This document shows, piece by piece, positions 5,993-11,492 of a DNA stretch of 11,492 nt (positions within the stretch are counted from its first letter, which is position 1; each line of letters opens with the position of its first letter). Below the pieces are notes generated by a model that ran no database searches, had not been told where the DNA came from, and saw nothing but the letters and a program-made list of their open reading frames with translations. The stretch is taken from NCBI GenBank assembly GCA_964509125.1, contig CAZDVZ010000049.1, positions 1 through 11,492 on the forward strand, read 5' to 3'. This stretch comes from SIG653 sp964509125 (lineage in GTDB: Bacteria > Bacillota > Clostridia > Oscillospirales > CAG-382). Both the position numbers and the translations under genes were made by a program.

Positions 5993-6913
5993 TTAATAAC
6001 CGCTTTTTTTAAGTGCGGCAGCAAAGAAATCATCCACGTTAAAGCTGTCGGGGATTCCCTTTTCCACCGTCTTTTTGGAGCCGTTTTTAATATCATCCAC
6101 AGTTTTATATCCCGATGCAAACCAATTTTCCATGATCTTTCCCATATAATTAAAATTAACTTCATGGGTTTTATCTACAGTAATTTCATACGCGAGCTTA
6201 GCAATTTCAAAGCTATATCTCATCTCCTCAAACCAGCGGCAAAAGAATTTTTCTTCCTTGGAAGAAAGCGCTCTGTTTCCAAAACCGCAAAGAGATTTAA
6301 ACTTTGATATTTCCGAATTTGCTTCTTCTTTTTGTTTCAAATATTTTTCCAAATCATCATATGTATCAATACCGGAATCTGCCATAGAAAGCGCGGTTTT
6401 CATTATATACTGCATGGAATTTTTTCCCTTTGAAGAACAATAATGTATAACGCCGCTTATAAATTTTGCGTCAAGCCCCACATAGTCAAAAAGGTTGTAA
6501 AGTGAATTTAAATCATTTCTGTTCAAGTTCGCTTTTCCAAGACACTCTGCGGCCACTTCGGCAACAAATTTAAACTCGCTGTTCTTTTCAAGGGCTTCTG
6601 CAATAAGCTCCCCATCATAGCTTTGAATGAGAGATGCATTGGACATTTTCTTTTTAGGCGAATCTTCCGTTTTTGAAATTTCAAAAAGACGTGCTCCCCT
6701 TAAATAACCTACCGCCGCTTCATATTCTTCATTGGTTAGTCCCAAAACCTCACGCGCATCATCCGGTGTGCAAATTTTGTTTGCACAAAGATATATAAAA
6801 AGCTTCATTTCCGAGTGATTCATACCTTTTATACAACTCAAGATCTTTTTGGGAACTATAAAAAAGTCATCCAATCCTTCCGCTACAATAGCGTTATCTT
6901 TTTTTAAATCCAT
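5993..6913 (-). CDS. DnaD-domain replication initiation protein
   Basis: A 306-aa protein of the DnaD/DnaB-like (DnaB_2) group, which helps remodel the origin and load the helicase in Firmicutes. Residues about 17-80 look like a winged-helix N-terminal domain. Two helical modules follow, at about 131-191 and 213-275. The second carries the diagnostic Y-x3-I-x3-W motif (YMGKIMENW, 256-264); the first has a degenerate version (YIMKTALSM, 169-177). Two-module proteins of this size are typical of Clostridia. The start has AAAGGA seven bases before ATG, 12 bases after the methyltransferase stop. In many Clostridia the next gene is a DnaC/DnaI-type helicase loader; here it is a membrane protein instead. 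A phage origin is unlikely given the housekeeping neighbours. Confidence 0.87.
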   Translation of the reverse strand: MDLKKDNAIVAEGLDDFFIVPKKILSCIKGMNHSEMKLFIYLCANKICTPDDAREVLGLTNEEYEAAVGYLRGARLFEISKTEDSPKKKMSNASLIQSYDGELIAEALEKNSEFKFVAEVAAECLGKANLNRNDLNSLYNLFDYVGLDAKFISGVIHYCSSKGKNSMQYIMKTALSMADSGIDTYDDLEKYLKQKEEANSEISKFKSLCGFGNRALSSKEEKFFCRWFEEMRYSFEIAKLAYEITVDKTHEVNFNYMGKIMENWFASGYKTVDDIKNGSKKTVEKGIPDSFNVDDFFAAALKKSGY

Positions 6914-6925
6914 ATTTTGTCCTTT

Positions 6926-8137
6926 TTAAAGCTCGGAAGGAATTATAAACCCATATTTTTGTTTCAATTCTCCGAGGGTTATTTTATCAAATCCGCATTC
7001 TTCATCATAAATACATCTGCCTACATACATGGAGACCGCTTTTTCAAAAAGGCTTACATCGGAAGCACCCAAAATCAGCGGAGTTTCTATCGCAGACATC
7101 GCTTCAACGAAATTTTCCAGTTCATCCTCTTTTTCGACATATAGTCTGAAAAATTGAACGTCCCCCTTTTCCGGGATGGAAAAAATCATATCCCCGTCGC
7201 ACGGCGTTCTTTCGGGAATATCATTTATATTTTCAACCCTAAAAATATCATTATTCGAAGAAGCAAACACACCTCCATCTTTTACTGCGAGGGGTGATTT
7301 TTCCTTAATCTTTTTCGTCAAAGCTTTTATATGCGCCGGAGTCGTTCCGCAACATCCTCCTACATAAGATGCGCCGGCTTCTATCAAAGATGTATACAGT
7401 TCAGCAAATTCCTCAGGGCCTTGCGGAAAAACATTTTCTCCATTAACGAGGATGGGTAAACCTGCATTAGGTTTCGAGATCAACGGAATGGAAGATATAT
7501 TATATAATTTCTTTATAATCTCTGTCATTGAGTCCACGCCGGACGAGCAATTGATTCCGAAGGCACAAGCTCCCCTTGCTTGAAGAGAAACGAGGCAACT
7601 TTCCGGGGAATCACCACAAAGTGTTTTTCCGCTTGATTCTATCGTTACGGAAACCATTATATCTTTTGAAGAGACAGCTCTTATCCCATCAAAAGCGGCA
7701 AGACATTCAGCGAGCGACGAAAAAGTTTCAAGAACAAAAAGATCCACGCCGGCACAATCTAACGCCTTCGCTTGTCGCATATATGCATCCTTAACGTAAC
7801 TATATGATGAGTCTCCCATTGGAGCCATTAAAAGTCCCGTAGACGAAATATCTCCGGCGACTTTCGCCCTTCCTTCAGTTGCGCCTTTTGAAATGGAAAC
7901 AAGTTCTTCGTTCATTTCCTCGGTTTTATCTTCAAGAGAATACTTTGATAAACAAACAGGGTTTGCTCCAAAAGTAGGTGCATACACAATATTCGAGCCG
8001 GCTTCTACATATTCTTTCTGCAAAGAAATAATCACCTCAGGATTGTCAAGCACCCATTTTTCAACACACGCCCCGTGAGGCATCCCCGCCTTCATTAAAT
8101 TTGTACCTGTGGCACCATCAAGAATAGTAAATTTCAT
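6926..8137 (-). CDS. Homocysteine S-methyltransferase-like protein
   Basis: A 403-aa protein whose first ~285 residues are the zinc-dependent methyltransferase barrel found at the N-terminus of MetH and in BHMT/MmuM. ILDGATGTNL (5-14), PTFGAN (54-59), GINCSSG (Cys197) and VGGCCGTTPAHI (Cys262, Cys263) are present, so all three zinc-ligand cysteines are intact. Residues about 350-403 (PLILGASDVSLFEKAVSMYVGR) resemble part of the pterin-binding domain that follows in methionine synthase, but that domain is too short to be complete and no cobalamin domain exists. It may use another methyl donor such as S-methylmethionine, or work with a separate corrinoid protein. The start has AGGCGG eight bases upstream. 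It lies 18 bases after the unknown gene at 8156-8626 and 12 before the DnaD gene. The fold is sure, the reaction is not. Confidence 0.85.
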   Translation of the reverse strand: MKFTILDGATGTNLMKAGMPHGACVEKWVLDNPEVIISLQKEYVEAGSNIVYAPTFGANPVCLSKYSLEDKTEEMNEELVSISKGATEGRAKVAGDISSTGLLMAPMGDSSYSYVKDAYMRQAKALDCAGVDLFVLETFSSLAECLAAFDGIRAVSSKDIMVSVTIESSGKTLCGDSPESCLVSLQARGACAFGINCSSGVDSMTEIIKKLYNISSIPLISKPNAGLPILVNGENVFPQGPEEFAELYTSLIEAGASYVGGCCGTTPAHIKALTKKIKEKSPLAVKDGGVFASSNNDIFRVENINDIPERTPCDGDMIFSIPEKGDVQFFRLYVEKEDELENFVEAMSAIETPLILGASDVSLFEKAVSMYVGRCIYDEECGFDKITLGELKQKYGFIIPSEL

Positions 8138-8155
8138 TTCAATTCCGCCTTTGTA

Positions 8156-8626
8156 TTATGATCTGAGATCAAACTCCATAGGTGTGACATCAATAAACAT
8201 TTCATTTATGCTTGTAACAACACCGCTCAAAACGGTTTTAAACCTTATGGAAACTCTTCCTCCATCTTTTGTCATCGCATTATTCACATCTATAGTTTGA
8301 AATATTCCCGTGTATCCCCGTCCGTTAGAAGTTATTACGGTAAACTGACACTCTTTTCCTTTTGAAAAAAAGCCGTTAAAATGAGACTGAACGCCGTGAT
8401 ACGTTATACAAACTTCAGAGGCTTCTCCGCTACCGTTTATGTTTATATCAAAAACGTCTCCATCAACCATGCTCTCTGCATTCATTGTTAAGTTTTCTCT
8501 TAACGGCGTTAAAAATCCCCAAATGTCATCATAAACATTTTTTTCAATTTCTCCCGTTCCCGATGAGGATAATACAGGTGACGCCATACGTTTTACAGTT
8601 ATCTTAATTTTCACACAAATTTTCAT
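8156..8626 (-). CDS. Unknown beta-rich protein between ddl and the methyltransferase
   Basis: A 156-aa protein that I do not recognise. It opens with alternating basic and hydrophobic residues (MKICVKIKITVKRM). A polar linker follows, then a largely beta-strand region (about 50-150) with no cysteine motif, signal peptide or catalytic signature that I can name. The chosen ATG lies nine bases after the ddl stop. A TTG at 8638 that overlaps the ddl stop is also possible and would add four residues; translational coupling to ddl is likely either way. The ribosome binding site is weak (GAG), which fits coupling. It is followed by the methyltransferase gene after 18 bases. The conserved-looking spacing argues that it is a real gene. 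Confidence 0.7.
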   Translation of the reverse strand: MKICVKIKITVKRMASPVLSSSGTGEIEKNVYDDIWGFLTPLRENLTMNAESMVDGDVFDININGSGEASEVCITYHGVQSHFNGFFSKGKECQFTVITSNGRGYTGIFQTIDVNNAMTKDGGRVSIRFKTVLSGVVTSINEMFIDVTPMEFDLRS

Positions 8627-8634
8627 AATTAAAC

Positions 8635-9693
8635 TCAAAGAGAAGCCGAATTTATCAGCTTGGTAATAAGCTCCGTGTAAGGCACCCCATCGTACTCCAT
8701 AAGTTTTGGATACATACTTATATGAGTAAACCCCGGTAAAGTATTTATTTCATTAAAATAAATTTCGTTTCCTTTTACAAAAAAGTCGATTCTTCCGAAG
8801 CCTTTACAATGCAATATTTTGAATACTTTTTTTGCGGTTTCTTTTAAACGAATTACAATTTCTTCATCAAGAACGGAAGGGATATGCAACGTGGCTTTGT
8901 CATTTACATATTTTGATTCAAAATCGTAAAAGCCCTCCCCTGTTACAATTTCACCCGGCGAAGAAATATATACATCATCCGTTTCCAAAGCCGCAAGCTC
9001 AACTTCTCTGCCCTTTATATATTTTTCTATCAAAATCTTTTCTCCGTGAAAAAACGCCGTTTTAGCGGCAGATAAAAGTTCCTCCTTACAGTTTGCCGCC
9101 GATGTGCCGAAAGACGATCCCTCGGAAGCCGGCTTTACAAACATAGGATAAGAAAGCTTTTCCTCGCAAAGTGCAATAAAACCATCATCAAATTCGCTTT
9201 CGGAAGCCGCAAGCCAATCCACCACAGGAATTTGTTTCTTTTCGCAAAGCTCTTTTGCTACAACTTTATCCATACAACAAGCAGAAGAAAGTATCCCGCA
9301 TCCAACAAATGGTATCCCAGCCAATGTAAAAAGTCCTTGCAAAGCACCATCTTCCCCTGTTTTTCCATGTATCAAAGGAAAAGCCACATCTATATGTAAC
9401 GTGTCGAATTTCATATTTTTCTTATCAAAAAGGAACAGCCCATGCTGAACAGTACATGGAGAAATAACCGCAGGAACAAGATTTTCCGTGTCTTGTTCCC
9501 ATGTTCCATCTTTAACATTTTCCTCAGAGCCGTTATATACAAACCACACACCTTTTTTAGTTATTCCAACCTTTATGACGTTAAATTGATCTTTTGATAT
9601 ATTTTTAAGTACAGAATACGCAGAAAGTAACGATATACTATGTTCCGACGACGCGCCGCCGAAAATTAAAGCAACACTTTTCTTATCTACCAT
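8635..9693 (-). CDS. ddl: D-alanine--D-alanine ligase
   Basis: A 352-aa cytoplasmic ATP-grasp enzyme that joins two D-alanines using ATP; the dipeptide is added to the peptidoglycan precursor. Motifs in order: FGGASSEHSIS (11-21), HGKTGEDGALQG (109-120), the ATP-binding KPASEGSSFG (187-196), EKYIKGREVE (223-232), the omega-loop FYDFESKY (255-262), GRIDFF (300-305) and NEINTLPGFT (314-323), with the magnesium-binding residues. The Lys-Tyr in the omega loop is typical of D-Ala-D-Ala rather than D-Ala-D-lactate ligases, so nothing here indicates vancomycin resistance. GAAAGG lies ten bases before ATG. It is the first gene of a seven-gene operon that also carries dapF. Confidence 0.95.
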   Translation of the reverse strand: MVDKKSVALIFGGASSEHSISLLSAYSVLKNISKDQFNVIKVGITKKGVWFVYNGSEENVKDGTWEQDTENLVPAVISPCTVQHGLFLFDKKNMKFDTLHIDVAFPLIHGKTGEDGALQGLFTLAGIPFVGCGILSSACCMDKVVAKELCEKKQIPVVDWLAASESEFDDGFIALCEEKLSYPMFVKPASEGSSFGTSAANCKEELLSAAKTAFFHGEKILIEKYIKGREVELAALETDDVYISSPGEIVTGEGFYDFESKYVNDKATLHIPSVLDEEIVIRLKETAKKVFKILHCKGFGRIDFFVKGNEIYFNEINTLPGFTHISMYPKLMEYDGVPYTELITKLINSASL

Positions 9694-9750
9694 TGATTCA
9701 AAACCTTTCTACACAGGTGAAATAAATTTCTATCACAATTATGCCTATGC

Positions 9751-9767
9751 TAATACAAATTGTATTA
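9751..9767. promoter_or_regulatory. Perfect 8-1-8 palindrome over the ddl -10 box
   Basis: TAATACAAATTGTATTA is two exact 8-base half-sites around one central base. It covers most of the -10 box and the expected transcription start of the ddl operon, the usual position for a repressor site. The regulator is unknown. The spacing is one base wider than the TACA-N2-TGTA boxes of CopY/BlaI-type repressors. Confidence 0.55.
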
Positions 9768-9792
9768 TACATCAAACATTAAAAAAAGTAAA
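9764..9792 (-). promoter_or_regulatory. Promoter of the ddl-to-pseudouridine-synthase operon
   Basis: On the minus strand, TTTACT (9792-9787), a 17-base spacer and TATAAT (9769-9764). Transcription would start near 9757, giving a leader of about 64 bases to ddl. No other convincing promoter or terminator was seen between here and 3654, so all seven genes probably share it. Confidence 0.7.
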
Positions 9793-9833
9793 TACCTTTT
9801 CGATAATTTAAAACACAACAAAGAAACAAACGC

Positions 9834-9888
9834 AACAAAAAACAAAAACAGAAGCACCAACGCAATTTTAAGCTTTGATGCTCCCGTT
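9834..9888 (-). terminator. Terminator of the zinc-ribbon gene
   Basis: On the minus strand, AACGGGAGCATCAA (9888-9875) pairs with TTGGTGCTTCTGTT (9860-9847) over 14 positions, three of them G-U, around a 14-base loop. A T-rich run follows (9846-9834). It lies eight bases past the stop codon at 9897. The G-U pairs mean that it works on the minus strand only. Confidence 0.85.
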
Positions 9889-9896
9889 TTGATTTA

Positions 9897-11213
9897 CTAA
9901 AAAGTTTTGTTTGAGTTTGATTTTTGAATTACATACAAAACAATCCTTACCGCAACCATAACAACACCAATTATAACAAACGATAACATACAAGTCGAAA
10001 GTTTTGCAAGAAACCCTTCCAACGCACAATATATCAAAGAGTTTGTGCTTCCCGCAAACGAAGTAATAACAAGCTTTGAAACAAACACTGCAACACCTGT
10101 AAAAAGTAAAGCTGAGCCCACATAGCTAAGTATGTTTCTATAATTAGAAAGACTTAAAAGAACTACTGTGAGCAATAACAATACAGTCGCTCCCCACATA
10201 ATCGCCAAAAAGTCGGAAGAAAGGAAAAACTGTACTATAGCCAGATCATCGCCGTACATTTCATCTATAGATGCGATGGAAGAATCTTCACCCAAATAAT
10301 ATTTTGCTTCTTCCAGAATATATTCTTCATCACTTATATATTCGGTTAATTCTTTTGAAATCTTCTCAAACGTACCACCCGATTTTGCGTCTGACAAAGT
10401 AACAACAATATCATCTTGGTTTTTAACGATAAAATCTGCCAATCTTTGTGGGGTAAGACCTTCGTTATTAACATTTCCATTAAAGATATAGTCTCTATAC
10501 TCCAAAGCAATAGTTACAATAAAATCCAGAGTATAATCTTCTTTTATAAGGGCTTTTGTTCTATTTTTTGTAACAAGTGAGCCAAAATACCAATCTATAG
10601 ACTCGTGAACAATATCAACAACTTTTTCAGATCCTTTTTCGCCATCGCCGTTGGGAACATATTTTTCATATATCTTTTCTTTTCTGATCCACGATTCCAC
10701 GCTGTTTTCCGAAAAAGCCACATGAACTAATGTAAGAAACATAGAGACAGCAAGAGAAAAGCAAAGCAATACAGTTAAAGCAATTGAGAAAACAGTTCTA
10801 ATTTTTCCCTGCTCTGTATACGTCTTAACTTGGCGAGGCACGAACGTATCGTTTCGATGCATATTATGATTTTGCTGCTGTTGCTGAACAGGTCTCTGCT
10901 GTTGCTGAACAGGTCTCTGCTGTTGCTGAACGGGCATCTGCTGTGGTCGCTGTCTTTCCATCACATTTTGATTTGGGAAAGGGCCGCGATGTACAGAACG
11001 ACTCTCACCGACATTTTGAGCCTCGCGTTGATTTTCTTGATTTTCAAACTGTTGGCGGCGCTTTCTTTCTTCTTCCAACCGTCTCATTTCATCAACAGTT
11101 ATTGTTTTATCAACATTTGCCGAAAATGTTTCATTCGAATCAACTCTACAGCCGCAAGAAGAACAAAATTTCACTCCATCTTTAAGCGGCTTATTGCAGT
11201 GTTTGCAATTCAC
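9897..11213 (-). CDS. Zinc-ribbon membrane protein with Gln-rich repeats
   Basis: A 438-aa protein. The N-terminal zinc ribbon has Cys3-x2-Cys6 and Cys17-x2-Cys20. A charged, probably helical stretch (MRRLEEERKRRQQ, about 43-55) follows, then a Gln/Pro linker with three near-identical RPVQQQQ units (about 88-114). One membrane helix (about 140-164) leads to an acidic domain of ~170 residues, probably outside the cell. Three more hydrophobic stretches end the chain (about 335-357, 360-385, 398-431). The family is a common but uncharacterised Clostridial type, and no enzyme motif is visible. The start is set at GTG 11213 because GGGGGAG lies six bases upstream and it gives the usual MNCKHC beginning. 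An ATG at 11228 lacks a good binding site and would swallow that signal. It has its own promoter and terminator, so it is a single-gene unit. Confidence 0.82.
   Translation of the reverse strand: MNCKHCNKPLKDGVKFCSSCGCRVDSNETFSANVDKTITVDEMRRLEEERKRRQQFENQENQREAQNVGESRSVHRGPFPNQNVMERQRPQQMPVQQQQRPVQQQQRPVQQQQQNHNMHRNDTFVPRQVKTYTEQGKIRTVFSIALTVLLCFSLAVSMFLTLVHVAFSENSVESWIRKEKIYEKYVPNGDGEKGSEKVVDIVHESIDWYFGSLVTKNRTKALIKEDYTLDFIVTIALEYRDYIFNGNVNNEGLTPQRLADFIVKNQDDIVVTLSDAKSGGTFEKISKELTEYISDEEYILEEAKYYLGEDSSIASIDEMYGDDLAIVQFFLSSDFLAIMWGATVLLLLTVVLLSLSNYRNILSYVGSALLFTGVAVFVSKLVITSFAGSTNSLIYCALEGFLAKLSTCMLSFVIIGVVMVAVRIVLYVIQKSNSNKTF
10877..10939. repeat. 21-bp coding tandem repeat, three copies
   Basis: Two exact copies and a third diverged copy of a 21-bp unit (10877-10897, 10898-10918, 10919-10939) encode the RPVQQQQ repeats of the zinc-ribbon protein. 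Because the unit is a multiple of three, copy-number change would lengthen or shorten the linker without shifting the frame. Confidence 0.9.
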
Positions 11214-11270
11214 GAACAACTCCCCCATCTCATATATATTTACGAAAATAAAGTTTCAATATCAATTTTT

Positions 11271-11318
11271 TTGCAAATTATATTGCAAATTATATTGCAA
11301 ATTATATTGCAAATTATA
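11271..11318. repeat. Four exact 12-bp tandem repeats in the leader
   Basis: TTGCAAATTATA is repeated four times without change. It lies between the predicted transcription start (~11325) and the start codon of the zinc-ribbon gene. Read on the minus strand, each unit contains TATAAT, so copy number could alter leader length or create extra -10 boxes. Confidence 0.95.
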
Positions 11319-11331
11319 TTTTATTTTTTCC

Positions 11332-11360
11332 ATTGTACCACATCTTTGACATTCAGTCAA
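11332..11360 (-). promoter_or_regulatory. Promoter of the zinc-ribbon gene
   Basis: On the minus strand, TTGACT (11360-11355), a 17-base spacer and TACAAT (11337-11332). Transcription would start near 11325, giving a leader of about 112 bases that holds the 12-bp repeats. Confidence 0.75.
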
Positions 11361-11374
11361 TATTTAATTATAAA
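11346..11374 (+). promoter_or_regulatory. Divergent plus-strand promoter at the window edge
   Basis: TTGACA (11346-11351), a 17-base spacer and TATAAA (11369-11374). It is back-to-back with the zinc-ribbon promoter, and both -35 boxes form the inverted repeat TTGACattcaGTCAA (11346-11360). A transcript would start near 11381 and run out of the window. The 110 bases after it hold only a 15-codon ORF (11432-11479) without a ribosome binding site. Confidence 0.6.
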
Positions 11375-11492
11375 GGAATGGTATTTTTTTAAAAAAATTT
11401 TCCAAATATTCACACATAAAACCATTTAAAAATGGCGCAAAAGATAATGGCGAGGCGCGGTAACGAAGTATTTATGTAAGAGGCGGTGTGAC

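Noticed and set aside
8635..9693. Vancomycin-resistance type D-Ala-D-Lac ligase
   Set aside because: The omega loop keeps the Lys-Tyr of ordinary D-Ala-D-Ala ligases, and no vanH- or vanX-like gene is near.
11271..11318. CRISPR array
   Set aside because: The 12-bp units are contiguous with no spacers between them and there are no cas genes.
10830..11429. Long plus-strand reading frame of 199 codons
   Set aside because: It runs antisense to the zinc-ribbon gene and its leader. Its length comes from the repeats, giving low-complexity LLLLNRSLLLLN and QIILQIIL runs.
11432..11479. 15-codon plus-strand ORF near the window end
   Set aside because: It has no ribosome binding site and is too short. 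The more GC-rich sequence here may belong to a feature beyond the window.

Overview
The window is AT-rich, with strong AGGAGG-type ribosome binding sites and TTGACA/TATAAT promoters. Its gene families (DnaD-domain replication protein, Ddl, DapF, small Cro/CI regulator, zinc-ribbon membrane protein, small CxxC lipoprotein) suggest a low-GC Firmicute, probably an anaerobic gut-type member of the Clostridia. The genus cannot be named from sequence alone. No rRNA, tRNA, CRISPR array or recognisable transposase was found.

Region 1 (1-1560) looks accessory. It starts with a repeat element (two ~40-bp direct repeats plus a 17-bp inverted repeat) and a terminator. Next come two small minus-strand genes behind a consensus promoter: a DUF2500-like membrane protein and a CxxC lipoprotein whose start lies out of frame across a seven-A slippery tract. 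A 62-bp palindromic element and a paralogue of the CxxC protein follow. Region 2 (1560-3660) is on the plus strand. It holds a 66-aa Cro/CI regulator behind a 20-bp palindrome, and an intracellular glycoside hydrolase of the GH123/DUF4091 type with its own promoter. A 17-bp-stem bidirectional terminator closes it.

Region 3 (3668-9793) reads as one minus-strand operon of seven genes with very short gaps: ddl, an unknown small protein, a homocysteine methyltransferase-like protein, a DnaD-domain protein, a polytopic membrane protein, dapF and an RluA-type pseudouridine synthase. It has one promoter, overlapped by a perfect 8-1-8 palindrome. Ddl and DapF both feed peptidoglycan synthesis (D-Ala-D-Ala and meso-diaminopimelate). 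The DnaD protein points to replication initiation, so the operon couples wall-precursor supply with replication and translation housekeeping.

Region 4 (9847-11492) holds a zinc-ribbon, Gln-repeat membrane protein read on the minus strand and ended by its own terminator. Its leader contains four exact 12-bp tandem repeats. Its promoter is back-to-back with a divergent plus-strand promoter, and both -35 boxes are arms of one inverted repeat. What the plus-strand promoter drives lies mostly beyond the window.

I did not find a clearly new defence or mobile system. The strongest candidates for a second look are the slippery-site lipoprotein, the CxxC paralogue cluster with its repeats, the palindromic operators, the truncated methionine-synthase-like protein and the 12-bp repeat leader.
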